A DNA stretch of 64,000 nt. Source: Paeniglutamicibacter cryotolerans. GTDB taxonomy: Bacteria > Actinomycetota > Actinomycetes > Actinomycetales > Micrococcaceae. This document shows, piece after piece, positions 8,706-18,600 of this stretch (position 1 is its first letter; every line of letters begins with the position of its first letter). Under the pieces are notes generated by a model. That model worked only from the letters and a program-made list of their open reading frames with translations, did no database searches and was not told the DNA's origin. The position numbers and the translations under genes are program-made. Location of the stretch: positions 992,001-1,056,000 of the forward strand of contig NZ_JACHVS010000001.1 of NCBI RefSeq assembly GCF_014190875.1. The letters are read 5' to 3'.

Positions 8706-10184
8706 CTACGCCCCCGGGGCCCAATCCCTGCGGGGACCTGCTTTCCGCCGGTTCCCCGCCGGCGGAACCGCCCGCATCACCGGCACTGGTACGGCACGGC
8801 GCAGCTGCACGGTGCGAACGGTTGCGGCACCGGCCCCGGTGAACAGCACGCCCAGGGCGCCAACCGCCTCACCCACTGCTGGGTCGTTGGTAGCGGATAG
8901 TTTAGCGGCATGCCCCGCATAGTTGCTCAGCCGGTGGGCAGGTCCGAATCCGGCAACCGGCCCTTCGGCACCCCCCGATGCCGCATCGAAGCTGACCGTC
9001 ACCCGATTGCGCACTGCGGGGTTCGGGGCACCGTCGGCACCCGGCACCGGGTCGCCGCGATCCTCCAGATGCAACCCCCGAACGGATGCGGGCAACTCGA
9101 TCCCCGCCACCGGGGAGCCGGCGCTGAAAACGTACCGCACCGCATACGGCCCGGCGATGCGCGGATCCGAAGCGAGGTTCGCGGCATGGATCCCGCCCTG
9201 GCTGTATCCGGAAAGGATCACCCGGTCCCCCGGGTGGGCTCCTGCCTCACCCAGCGCCCGCTGGACAGCGGCTGCCGTGTGCTGGCTACCCATCCCCATC
9301 GACTCCACAATGCCACCGACATCCCACGGGTTCTGCCGCAGCGGCAGCCCGGCCTCCCGGCCCGGAAGCCGGGGAAGCAGGGCCGGGTCAAACAGCTCCG
9401 CTTCCTGCGTTCCGGGAATGGTGACGATATGCAGCGGTCCGGCATCGGTGGGGACCGTCGTGATCAACAGCGAACCGGGCGGAGCCTGCTCTGCACGCTC
9501 CTGCAGGTCCATCAATCCGGCGATCCCGGGCGCCAGCTTCGCCGGCGCCGAAGCCCTTACCGATTCCACGTCGACCGGCCCCACCCGCACCAGTTCGGCG
9601 TCGATCGTTGCCTGCCCGAGCAGCGGGTAGAGCCGCCGTGCCGCAGCATCGTCGAAGAGCCCGCCAGGCTGCCTATCGCGCAGCATCGGCAGCAGGAAAC
9701 CAGCCCCGGCACCACCCGGCCCGGGCAGCAGAATGGCCAGCTTGGCCAGCAACTCCGGCAGTTGGGCCACCAGTCCCTCCGTGGTGAGGGTTCCCGGGCG
9801 TCGGTTCGGTCCGGCCAGATCCCGTAACAGCTGCCACCCGAGGGCCGCGGTCCCGGCATGGTTCGCCGCGGCAGCAGCCCTGGCCTCCGCCAGCTCGTAG
9901 ATCCCACGCGCCGTGGATACCTTCAGCGCCAGCGCCGCGGATTCGGCCGCCAGACGCAGGGAGGTCACCAACAACGCGGCAAACTCCCGTTGGGCCTCCA
10001 GCAACCTGAACCTGAGCGTCACGGTGCCCAGCGCAGCCGCCGGAATGGACAAACCGGGCGCCCCGAGGAGCAGCGACGCTTCGCCCAGAAAGACTGCACT
10101 GGCATCGAGGCCGGCACCCGCCCGCTCCAGCTCGGCGCAAGAGAAGTCGATGCTCTTGATGCCTCCGCGGCTGTCGTAGCCCAT
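8706..10184 (-). CDS. Alpha/beta-hydrolase-fold protein with helical N-terminal domain
   Basis: A 492-residue protein with two parts. The N-terminal ~150 residues are alanine-rich helical segments without a signal peptide. The C-terminal part is an alpha/beta-hydrolase: nucleophile elbow SGYSQGG, a likely acid in EDRGDPVPG, and a likely histidine in AHRLSNYAGH. This resembles PE-PPE or cutinase-like esterases attached to a secretion-type helical domain. Directly upstream, 14 bases away on the same strand, is a WXG100-like small protein, suggesting a type VII secretion substrate pair. No ESX machinery gene is visible in the window. Substrate unknown. Confidence 0.65.
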   Translation of the reverse strand: MGYDSRGGIKSIDFSCAELERAGAGLDASAVFLGEASLLLGAPGLSIPAAALGTVTLRFRLLEAQREFAALLVTSLRLAAESAALALKVSTARGIYELAEARAAAAANHAGTAALGWQLLRDLAGPNRRPGTLTTEGLVAQLPELLAKLAILLPGPGGAGAGFLLPMLRDRQPGGLFDDAAARRLYPLLGQATIDAELVRVGPVDVESVRASAPAKLAPGIAGLMDLQERAEQAPPGSLLITTVPTDAGPLHIVTIPGTQEAELFDPALLPRLPGREAGLPLRQNPWDVGGIVESMGMGSQHTAAAVQRALGEAGAHPGDRVILSGYSQGGIHAANLASDPRIAGPYAVRYVFSAGSPVAGIELPASVRGLHLEDRGDPVPGADGAPNPAVRNRVTVSFDAASGGAEGPVAGFGPAHRLSNYAGHAAKLSATNDPAVGEAVGALGVLFTGAGAATVRTVQLRRAVPVPVMRAVPPAGNRRKAGPRRDWAPGA

Positions 10185-10198
10185 GACGCCACCGCCGG

Positions 10199-10486
10199 CT
10201 ACCGCATGAACGGGTAGACGGGGGCCGCCGACTGCGCGAGGATCGCCGCCTCGAGCTCCAGCAGGTCAGCGCGCGCCGCCGCCAGCTGAATCTGAGCCGA
10301 CCCCATCCGGGCATCCAGGTCAAGCAGCTGCAGATGCAGTTCCCCGGACCGCCGGTTGAATGCCTGCCCGGCCGGGGATTCCCAGCGCAGCGCCAGCACC
10401 ACCGCCAGTTGTTCGCGCCCGCGCATCACCGATCCGCGCGCGGCCGCCAGCCTGATCATCATGTCCTCGGCAATCGATTCGAGCAT
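10199..10486 (-). CDS. Small helical WXG100-like protein
   Basis: A 95-residue protein predicted as two long helices joined by a turn at RWESPAGQAFNRR. This W-x-S-x-A-G-x-x-F turn resembles the W-x-G turn of WXG100/ESAT-6 proteins and the actinobacterial W-x-S-x-AG variants. There are no membrane segments or signal peptide. It is cotranscribed with the alpha/beta-hydrolase gene. The usual C-terminal YxxxD/E secretion signal is not obvious; the protein ends SAAPVYPFMR. Assignment rests on size, turn motif and neighbour. Confidence 0.55.
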   Translation of the reverse strand: MLESIAEDMMIRLAAARGSVMRGREQLAVVLALRWESPAGQAFNRRSGELHLQLLDLDARMGSAQIQLAAARADLLELEAAILAQSAAPVYPFMR

Positions 10487-10526
10487 GTGCCCCCACGATC
10501 TCCCTTCGTGCCCCGGTACCGGATGC

Positions 10527-10548
10527 CGCGGGCCCGGCCGGGCCCGCG
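10527..10548. promoter_or_regulatory. Perfect 22-bp GC palindrome in a divergent intergenic region
   Basis: A fully self-complementary 22-base sequence centred on CCCGGCCGGG, lying between the divergent WXG100-like gene and purB. It is preceded by a second short palindrome CCGGTACCGG. It could be an operator, or a hairpin limiting antisense read-through in either direction. No T-tract is present. Confidence 0.4.
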
Positions 10549-10680
10549 ATATTCCACGCTAGGACTGCGTCGGCATGTCGGCTCGGCGGGAGTGCAGGAA
10601 TGTGGACAGCGGCGGCCGTCGACTTCACGTGGATGGCATCGGGACTCCCCGGCTCCGGCAAACATGAAAGAATGGGCATC

Positions 10681-12090
10681 ATGGCTGAAACCGCGCGCAT
10701 CTCCCTTGCATCCGAACCCCTCGCCCTGGGCGCCCTGGACGGTCGTTACCGTTCGGCCGTCGCCCCGCTGGTCGACCACCTCTCCGAAGCGGCACTGAAC
10801 CGCGACCGCGTCCACGTGGAAGTCGAATGGCTCATCCACCTGACGGACAACTCCGTCCTTCCCGGCACCTCGCCGCTGAGCGCCGAACAGCGCGAGGCCC
10901 TGCGCGCCATCGTGACCGGCTTCGACGCCGCCTCGGTCAACGAACTTGCCGAGATCGAGGCAGTGACCGTCCACGACGTGAAGGCCGTCGAGTACTACAT
11001 CGGCCGTCGCCTTGAAGCCATCGGCATCTCCAAGCTGACCGCGCTGGTGCACTTCGGGTGTACCTCCGAGGACATCAACAACCTCGCCTACGCCCTGGGC
11101 GTCCGCGACGCCGTCAACAATGTCTGGCTGCCCGCCGCCCGCACCCTGGTCGCCCAGATCACCGCGATGGCCACGGAATCCCGCGACGTGCCGATGCTTT
11201 CGCGCACCCACGGCCAGCCAGCCACCCCGACCACCCTCGGCAAGGAAATGGCGGTACTTGCCTGGCGCCTGACCCGCCAGCTGGACCGCATCGAGGCCAC
11301 CGAGTACCTGGGCAAGATCAACGGCGCCACCGGCACCTACGCCGCGCACTACGCCTCGGTCCCGGCGGCCGACTGGCAGGAAGTCTCACGCACCTTCGTC
11401 GAGGGCCTGGGCCTGAGCTGGAACCCCTTGACCACCCAGATCGAATCCCACGACTGGCAGGCCGAGCTGTACGCGGACATGGCCCGCTTCAACCGGATCC
11501 TGCACAACCTGTGCACCGACGTGTGGAGCTACATCTCGATCGGCTACTTCGCGCAGATCCCCGTCGCGGGCGCCACCGGTTCCTCCACGATGCCGCACAA
11601 GGTCAACCCGATCCGCTTCGAGAACGCCGAAGCCAACCTGGAGATCTCCAACGGCCTGCTCGACACCTTGGGTTCCACCCTGGTCACCAGCCGTTGGCAG
11701 CGCGACCTCACCGATTCCTCCTCCCAGCGCAACATCGGCACGGCCTTCGGCCACTCGCTGCTGGCGATCTCCAACGTTGCCAAGGGCCTTGACCGCCTCG
11801 ATGTCGCAGCCGACGTGCTGGCGGACGACCTGGACCATAACTGGGAGGTGCTCGGCGAGGCCATCCAGATGGTCATGCGCGCCGAGGCCATCGCCGGCGT
11901 CCCCGGCATGGAAAACCCGTACGAGCGCCTGAAGGACCTGACCCGCGGCCAGCGCGTCAACGCGGCCCGCATGCAGGAGTTCGTCTCCTCCCTGGGCCTG
12001 TCCGCCGCGGCCGAGGCACGCCTGCTGGCGCTGACCCCGGGCACGTACAACGGCATCGCCTCGCAGTTGGTGGACCACCTCAAGAAGTAA
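10681..12090 (+). CDS. purB: Adenylosuccinate lyase
   Basis: A 469-residue enzyme of the fumarase/aspartase superfamily. It splits adenylosuccinate to AMP and SAICAR to AICAR in purine synthesis. The signature GSSTMPHKVNP is near residue 300, the SRTHGQPATPTT segment carries the catalytic His, and FGCTSEDINN is typical of the long-form (E. coli-like) PurB. ATG at 10681 is preferred over the in-frame ATG nine bases upstream because the GAAAGA ribosome binding site is at the right distance. It ends just before a 23-bp hairpin terminator. Confidence 0.93.
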   Translation: MAETARISLASEPLALGALDGRYRSAVAPLVDHLSEAALNRDRVHVEVEWLIHLTDNSVLPGTSPLSAEQREALRAIVTGFDAASVNELAEIEAVTVHDVKAVEYYIGRRLEAIGISKLTALVHFGCTSEDINNLAYALGVRDAVNNVWLPAARTLVAQITAMATESRDVPMLSRTHGQPATPTTLGKEMAVLAWRLTRQLDRIEATEYLGKINGATGTYAAHYASVPAADWQEVSRTFVEGLGLSWNPLTTQIESHDWQAELYADMARFNRILHNLCTDVWSYISIGYFAQIPVAGATGSSTMPHKVNPIRFENAEANLEISNGLLDTLGSTLVTSRWQRDLTDSSSQRNIGTAFGHSLLAISNVAKGLDRLDVAADVLADDLDHNWEVLGEAIQMVMRAEAIAGVPGMENPYERLKDLTRGQRVNAARMQEFVSSLGLSAAAEARLLALTPGTYNGIASQLVDHLKK

Positions 12091-12126
12091 CAACATGCCT
12101 GCCGGAGTGATCCGGCGACTGCCACG

Positions 12127-12174
12127 AACAGCGCTGCCCGCGCTCCCCTTTAGGGGAGCGCGGGCAGCGCTGTT
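12127..12174. terminator. Strong terminator, perfect 23-bp stem
   Basis: Arms 12127-12149 and 12152-12174 are exactly complementary over 23 bp with only two bases between them, so the closing base pairs open to make the loop. It lies between purB and the convergent ABC permease gene and can act on both strands. Confidence 0.82.
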
Positions 12175-12224
12175 CCGTTCCCGGGACCGGCTCCGACGGC
12201 GCCCGGCGACATCCTCCGCACCGC

Positions 12225-12980
12225 TCACCGGCGTTGGCGCGAACGGCGCACCGCAAGCAACGCGGCGACGGCGAAGATCAGGGTCCAGGCCACGACATTG
12301 GCCAGGAGCGTGGGCACCGTGTCCGACACGGCGCCGCCGCCGGAGGCAAAGCCCTCCGTCAACGGGTACCGCACGAGCCCGGTGTAGCCGTACATCGGCG
12401 TGAACCGGGCGATATCCAGCATCGTCCCGCTGAGCGGCATGAAGACGTTGCCGAAGAAGGAGAAGAAGACCAGCAGACCGCTGGCCACACCGATTGCCGT
12501 CTCCGACTTGAAGACCAGCCCCGCTGCCATGCCGTAGAAGGCGAACATCGACGATCCGACCACGGCAATGCCATAGCTGGTCCACCAGATCCACGGCGCA
12601 TCTGCCTGCGCGCCGGTGGCCAAGCCAACCAGGAAGACGATTCCCGCCGCGACGGCGGCGACGATCAACGCGACGGTGACCTTGGAACCGACGAAACCCG
12701 CCGGGCGCATCGGGGTCAATGCGATCTGCCGGCCCCAGCCGAGCATTGATTCGGTGGCAGCCGTTCCGGCGATGCCGGTCGTGGCGACGGCGGCACCGTA
12801 GGCGGCCATCGATGCCATCACGTAGAAACGGACGTTTCCGTTACCGGCCGTTTCCCCGCCGCCACCGAAGGTGTTGCCGAAAAGCAGGTACATGACCACC
12901 GGAAGCAGCAGTGCGAACATCAGGTTGCCGGTGTCGCGGGATTGCCGGGTCAGTTCGATCCGGATATAGGTCGGGTTCAT
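12225..12980 (-). CDS. ABC-2 type transporter permease
   Basis: A 251-residue permease with about six membrane helices of the ABC-2 (DrrB-like) type. The helical segments LMFALLLPVVMYLLFGN, VALIVAAVAAGIVFLVG and LIFAVAALLAV are clear. It forms an efflux system with the ATPase encoded immediately upstream; the ATPase stop and the permease start overlap by four bases (12977-12980). The substrate cannot be inferred. Such pairs in actinobacteria often export lipids, drugs or antibiotics. It ends facing the purB terminator. Confidence 0.8.
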   Translation of the reverse strand: MNPTYIRIELTRQSRDTGNLMFALLLPVVMYLLFGNTFGGGGETAGNGNVRFYVMASMAAYGAAVATTGIAGTAATESMLGWGRQIALTPMRPAGFVGSKVTVALIVAAVAAGIVFLVGLATGAQADAPWIWWTSYGIAVVGSSMFAFYGMAAGLVFKSETAIGVASGLLVFFSFFGNVFMPLSGTMLDIARFTPMYGYTGLVRYPLTEGFASGGGAVSDTVPTLLANVVAWTLIFAVAALLAVRRSRQRR

Positions 12981-13930
12981 TTGCCTTCTCCGGTCAGTTC
13001 GATGAAGGCGGATTCGAGCGTCGGGGCGATGATTTCCAGGTCCCTGCCTCCCAGGTCATTCAGCAGCAGCCGGGCGATGGCATCGGAGTCGCTTCCCGTG
13101 ACTTCCAGGCGCGTGCCGCGCAGGGAGACTGACTTGACGCCGGGTAGTTCCCGCAGCCGTTGCAGGCGGGGGTCGGCATCGGGCGGCCCGGGCAGCTCAT
13201 CGAGATCGGCGCTCACCTTCCGGCCGCCGGTCATGGCCCGCAGCTGCGCCGTCGGCCCGTCGGCGAGGACGCGTCCCTTGCCGATGAGGATGGTGCGCTC
13301 GGCGAAATCCTGCGCCTCTTCGAGGTAGTGCGTGGCAAAGACGACGGTACGCCCCGCAGATGCATCCTGGCGCATCGTGTCCCAAAACGCGTGGCGGGCC
13401 CCGACGTCCATGCCGGCCGTGGGCTCGTCGAGGATCAGCAACCGTGGATCGGGCAGCAGCGCGAGGGCGAACTTCAGCCGCTGCTGTTCCCCACCGGAGC
13501 ATTTGGAGACCCGGCGCCTGGCCAGCGACTGGATGTCGGTGCGTTCCATGACCTCGTCGATGCGGTCCTTGGCCCCGTGCAGCGCGGCAATGGCGGTCAC
13601 GGTCTCGCGCACGCTCAGGTCCCGCAGCAATCCACCGGTCTGCAGCACGGCGGATATATCGCCCCGGATCACAGCGGCCTGCGCACTGGACCCGAAGACC
13701 TCGACCGTCCCAGCAGTGGGTGTGGTGAGCCCAAGCATCATGTCGATGGTGGTGGTCTTCCCAGCGCCGTTGGGCCCGAGGAACGCGACGATCTCACCCG
13801 TGCCAATGTCCAGGTCGATACCGTCGACTGCTGCCAACGGCCCATCGGAGGTGCGGAAGACCTTGCGCACGCCACTCAGACGTAGGGCCGGCGCCGCGTA
13901 CCCCGTCATCTGGTCACTACTTTCTCTCAT
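12977..13930 (-). CDS. ABC transporter ATP-binding protein (DrrA type)
   Basis: A 317-residue ATPase. Walker A GPNGAGKTTT, signature CSGGEQQRLKFALALL, Walker B LLILDEPTAGMD and the switch His in FATHYLEEA are all intact. The C-terminal ~90 residues resemble the regulatory tail of the daunorubicin-resistance type. ATG at 13930 gives the longest form but lacks a ribosome binding site. ATG at 13909 (MTGYAAP) has a weak AGAAAG upstream and may be the true start. Energises the adjacent permease. Confidence 0.85.
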   Translation of the reverse strand: MRESSDQMTGYAAPALRLSGVRKVFRTSDGPLAAVDGIDLDIGTGEIVAFLGPNGAGKTTTIDMMLGLTTPTAGTVEVFGSSAQAAVIRGDISAVLQTGGLLRDLSVRETVTAIAALHGAKDRIDEVMERTDIQSLARRRVSKCSGGEQQRLKFALALLPDPRLLILDEPTAGMDVGARHAFWDTMRQDASAGRTVVFATHYLEEAQDFAERTILIGKGRVLADGPTAQLRAMTGGRKVSADLDELPGPPDADPRLQRLRELPGVKSVSLRGTRLEVTGSDSDAIARLLLNDLGGRDLEIIAPTLESAFIELTGEGK

Positions 13931-14026
13931 GATTCGATTATTGACTGTTTTACGCCGCTGCAGAAGTTGCAGATGTCATGATCCAGCCATGACGGAAGCC
14001 ATGGGTGGATCGTGGGAAGGGCTTTT

Positions 14027-14767
14027 CTACCCCCAAGTGTTGTAGTTGGTGATCGGATCATCGGCCTGGGTCGTTGAACCGATCACCACTTGGAGCCGTT
14101 CATGATCGAAGTAGTAGGTGGTCTTGCCCGACCCGCTACCGGTGGTGGCCTCGAAACCGTCATAGCCGATTCGTTGCGCTGGCAGGTCCATGATGTTGCC
14201 GGATTTCTTCCCCTCACCGCGGTAGAACAGGCGGCCGCTGACATCGCAGATGGAGAGGTAGTGCTTGGCCGTCTCGGCGAGGGCCACCAGTGATCCATCG
14301 GCGCAGTGCCGGTAGCTGAGGCGTCGGTCTTCGGCGGTCCGTTCGCCCGGTTTCAGGTATGCCTCGCCCTGGTCTTCCGACGTCGCCTCGACCGGGGTCG
14401 GGGCCTTGGACCACTGGGCCGCTCCTGATGAGGCGGCGGCGCTTGAGGACGCGAACGGCTCTTTGGACGGAGTCGGCGTAGCCACCGGGGTGGCCGATGG
14501 AGTCGCTGCCGGGCTCTGGGACGGGGTCACCGACGGGGTTGCCGATACCGCATGCGTCGGAGCCGCCATGCTGTCCGGCTTTGCCGCCTTGTTCAGGAAC
14601 CAGATGGCTCCGATGGCGAGGACGCCGATCACCAGGACAGCCACGGCACCGATCAGGAGGGCCGGCCCCTTGCCCTTCTTCGGGGGAATCGGTTCCTGAC
14701 TGAATTCCGGAACGAATTCCGGAAACTGTGCGGGCGGAGGTGGAGGTGGCGGTGCGTTAAAGGGCAT
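14027..14767 (-). CDS. Proline-rich, single-pass membrane protein, unknown function
   Basis: A 246-residue protein. It begins with a run of prolines (residues 6-12), then a basic patch PPKKGKGP, one membrane helix (LLIGAVAVLVIGVLAIGAIW), a Ser/Thr/Pro/Ala-rich extracellular linker of about 60 residues, and a ~100-residue C-terminal domain with two cysteines (RHCADGSL, SICDVSGR) that could form a disulfide. The same plan (Pro-rich start, KK patch, one helix, external domain) is seen in the gene at 19073-21097 of this cluster. No family is recognised. Confidence 0.65.
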   Translation of the reverse strand: MPFNAPPPPPPPAQFPEFVPEFSQEPIPPKKGKGPALLIGAVAVLVIGVLAIGAIWFLNKAAKPDSMAAPTHAVSATPSVTPSQSPAATPSATPVATPTPSKEPFASSSAAASSGAAQWSKAPTPVEATSEDQGEAYLKPGERTAEDRRLSYRHCADGSLVALAETAKHYLSICDVSGRLFYRGEGKKSGNIMDLPAQRIGYDGFEATTGSGSGKTTYYFDHERLQVVIGSTTQADDPITNYNTWG

Positions 14768-14828
14768 GTCGATCCGTTTCAGTGCGAGTTGTCGTTGTCG
14801 GAAGTCTATTGGTGTTTCACCGTCCGGA

Positions 14829-15686
14829 TCAGCCGCCCAGGTGCGGGATCAGGACCCGGCTCAGTGCGGCATAGCCGGTGGCCGTCGGATGCAGGACCTC
14901 CTGGGCCCGGGCGCTGGAGCCTGCCGCATTGAGCAGTGAAACCACTCCGTAGGGATTGATCCAGGCATCATCGCTGCAGGGACCGTGATCCCCCAGCGCC
15001 GCTGCCGTTTCGGGCACGAAGCGCAGCCGGTCCCCGTCGCGGTGCCCGCGCCCGACCTTGTCCACCGCCTTGGCGATGGTCGAGTTCAGCGGGGAGATCA
15101 CCGCGCGTCCGCACGTCCGCTCGGCCCCATTGATGCGCCCGCAGGCGCCGGAACCGTCGAGCAGGTCGGGATAGGCCGGTACGATGACCTGCGCGCCGGT
15201 GTCATCCAGGAGCCGTGTGTATAGCGCCTCCAGCCGCGGGGCCAGGTCAGCCATCAACCCGACCGTCCTCGACGCGATCGCCGGGTCGGTGGAGCAGTCG
15301 AATGCCTCACGCACCAGGCAGTCATCGAGGAGCTCCGGAAAGCCGATGTCGTTGGCCCCGACCAGCAGCACCACTACATCGGGCCGCCGGGCACGGATGG
15401 CCGCCAACTGGTTGGGAAATTCCCGCCGCCCAGGTAACAGGTGCTCCGCGGTTCCGCTGAAGTCGGCAACTGTTGCCCGCGAACAGGCCACAACGCTCCG
15501 GGTGTCGGAGGGCCCGTCGATTCCCGCGAGCACTTCTTCCGGAGTGGCACGCAAGCGGGCCTGAACAGACTGCGTTTCCGTGGCCGGGTCCGCGATGCGA
15601 GTCCCCAAGCCGATCAGCGCCGGGGACACCAGCAGGACGGTTGCGCACGCCAACATCAGCGCCGTCGCACGCAACCACCTGCTCAT
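14829..15686 (-). CDS. SGNH-hydrolase-like protein lacking the GDS block
   Basis: A 285-residue protein starting at ATG 15686, whose first four bases overlap the stop of the large upstream gene (15683-15686). The N-terminus is a signal sequence or anchor (TALMLACATVLLVSPALIGL). Block III is clear (VVLLVGANDIGF), block V is recognisable (LHPTATGYAAL), and VVACSRATV aligns with the NLACSGAT segment of secreted actinobacterial lipases. The N-terminal GDS nucleophile block expected before that segment is absent. It may be a non-catalytic envelope protein, or use another nucleophile. Confidence 0.65.
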   Translation of the reverse strand: MSRWLRATALMLACATVLLVSPALIGLGTRIADPATETQSVQARLRATPEEVLAGIDGPSDTRSVVACSRATVADFSGTAEHLLPGRREFPNQLAAIRARRPDVVVLLVGANDIGFPELLDDCLVREAFDCSTDPAIASRTVGLMADLAPRLEALYTRLLDDTGAQVIVPAYPDLLDGSGACGRINGAERTCGRAVISPLNSTIAKAVDKVGRGHRDGDRLRFVPETAAALGDHGPCSDDAWINPYGVVSLLNAAGSSARAQEVLHPTATGYAALSRVLIPHLGG

Positions 15687-18600
15687 CGCCGGTTCAGCGC
15701 TTCGGCGACTCCCGGCGAGTTGACCTGTGACAGCCACTGAAGCAGCTGCGGGTAGGCAGCCGGGTTGGCGGCGATGGCAGCGTGCAGCTCCTGGTGGGTT
15801 GCCGCGAGTTCTTGCAGCCGTGCCGGCGCCGTGGCCGGGCTGGAAGCCTCGGCTAACAGCAGGTCTTCCGTGTCGGACGGCTGGCCCTGCCCGCTGCCCG
15901 GGGCCAGCGAGAGGATCCACTGGCGCAGTCCATCGTAGGCGGAGGGGTTGGCCAGGATGGCCTCATGCAGGTGCGGGTAGGCACCTGCAAGTTCCTGCAG
16001 CCTCGTCGGCGCGGTCCCCGGGTTGGAAGCCTCGGCTACCAACGGATCAACGGCTGCAACCTGCTGGATCGGCTGCTGGGAGATGATCCACTGGCGCAAC
16101 CCGTCGTAGGTCGCCGGGTTGGCCAGGATCGCTGCATGCAGGTACTGGTGTGCACCCGCAAGTTCCTGCAGCCGCACACCGGGCGTTGCCGGGTTGGAGG
16201 CCTCCTTCAGCATCGGGTCGACGACGGGAACTATAGGGGTCGCTCCGCGAAGCACCGTCTGCGAATCGTCGACTTCGAAGCCGGCGAGGGTTTCCTCCGA
16301 GGTTTCCTGGGACGGGGAAACGACAGCGGTCTCCTCCTGCGCTGCATTGGCCTCCGGGGCATTCCCGGCCTCGGCCGGTTCCGCATGGACCGGCCGCTGG
16401 GCGATGATCCACGCGCGCAGCCCGTCGTAGGCCGCTGGGTTGGCCAGGATGGCCTCATGCAGCTGTGGGTAGGCGCCGGCCAGTTCCTGCAACCGAGTAG
16501 CGGACGTGGCCGGGTTCGTGGCCTCGTCCAGCATGGGGTCGGCAACCGGGGCGGGATCGGCGCGCAGAATCGTGTCGTCCCCCGCTCCCCCGATGCTGTC
16601 GGAGAAGTCCGCCTTCGGCTTGACGAGTTCGGATTCGACGTCCACTCCCTCGGTCATCGGCTTTTCCTCGACTAGTTCCTCCACTGCGGTGTCGGCCTCC
16701 ACCGAATCCTGCGCACCGATGATCGGCTCGGCGACCACGGCTTCGACTTCTGCTTCTGCTTCTGCTTCAGCTTCAGCTTCAGCTTCAGCTTCAGCTTCAG
16801 CTTCGGGCTCAGCCTCAGCGATGACCGGTTCCACTGGCACGATTTCCTCGGCAACCGGAGCTGTTTCGGCCTCGATCCCTTCGGTGGCGTCGCCTACCGG
16901 AACGACCGGCTCCGGCTGCTCATCCACTGCAGGCTGCTCCTCGGCGACGGTTTCTACCGGGGCTGCCTCAAGCGGGGCTGCCTCAATGGCAGCTTCCGGG
17001 ACCAGCTCCGCTTCCACCGATACCGACTCAATGCCAGCGACCGGTTCGACCACGGCATGAACAAGCGCGCCTTGGACCTGACGCTGGTCGATGATCCAAT
17101 CGCGCAGCCCGTCATAGGCCGCCGGGTTAGCCAGGATTGCCTCGTGCAGCTGCGGGTGTGCTCCGGCGAGTTCCTGCAGACGTACAGCGGGGGTGGTCGG
17201 GCTCGTGGCCTCGGCCAGCAACGGATCGACGGCCTCCACGGCAACCGGTTCGGCGACCGCCGGCTCCCGTGCCGGGCTGCTTGGACGCTGCTGAACGAGC
17301 CAGTCGCGCAGGTCGGTGTAGGTGGCCGGGTTGCCGATGATCGCCTCACGGGTGTGCGGGTAGTTCAGCGCCAGCTCACGTAGGCGTGCACCGGATGTGG
17401 CTGGGTTTGCCGCCTCGGCCACAGCCTGGTCGGCTCCGGCGGGGGAAGCGGCGGGCGCCGGCTGTGACGCGTCCGGTGCCTGAACCCCATCGAAGCTGAA
17501 CCCACGGCTCACCTGCGGGGTGCCCTTCAGTGCCTTGTATGCGGCACGGTTGGAAGCCGGGGCCCACAGCAGGCCGAGCAGCGCAACGGGAACGACGAAG
17601 GTGATCAAGAGCAGCAGTCCTGCCATCCACCCGGTTCCGTATCCGTTGCTCGCGGCCATGATGACCACGACCAGGAAGAGCACGAAGACGATGCCGGCAT
17701 AGGCGCTCAGAAGGTTGTATGCCCGTGCAGGGCTGGCGGCGAAGGACTGCTTGGCGACCATGGCACCAACGCCCATGATCACGGAGAAGAGCAGTGTCAT
17801 CACGAGCTGGGCGGTGATCGGCCCGGTGGAGTAGCCGCGCATGGCGACCATCGTGCCGATCGTACTAAGGATGGAGACCGTGGCCAGCACCAGGGTCATG
17901 TTCAGCAGCAGGTGGTCCACCTGGATCCACTTGCTCTTGGGCTCCACCGGCAGCATCCGCCGGGAGATGGATGGCGCGGCGGCGGCGGCACCGAAGGGCA
18001 GCCACATGAACGCGGAGAAGACGAACTGGTCGCCGAAGAGGGTGGCGTTGGCTTCCAACCCGCTGCCCAGCGATACCAGCGCAAGGAAGGCTCCGGCCAG
18101 GCCCAGCCCGACAGCAGCCAGACGGGCCGGTTCACTCCGGGCGTAGATCCGCCGGCCCAGCTCGACCATCGGGTAGAGGACCAGCAATCCGGAGCTGATG
18201 GTCGAGAGCAGGAACCAGCTGCCCGAGCCGTTCAGGCCGACCAGCATCTTGATGAGCTGGACAAAGCCCACGAGTACGGCCAGCGCCCCAACGCCCAGCA
18301 GGACGAAGGTCCAGCGTTGGTCGCGGACGACGTCCGCGGGCTGCCCGCCCATTTCGGCCTTGCGCGGTTGGGCGGCCAGCAGCGCCCCGGCCAGGCCGAA
18401 GGCTGCGGCCTGCCCCAGCGCACCGGAGCGTTCAAGGGCACCGCCCCTGATGAGGATCATGACGAGATAAACCAGGAAAAGGACCACATAAGGAATGTTC
18501 GCGGCGATCCTCAGGTCCTGCATCTTGCGGTAGTTCCACGATGCACCGAAGGCCCCGGCCCGCCACAGATAGGTCAGGCCCAGGGACAAGATGCTCAGAA

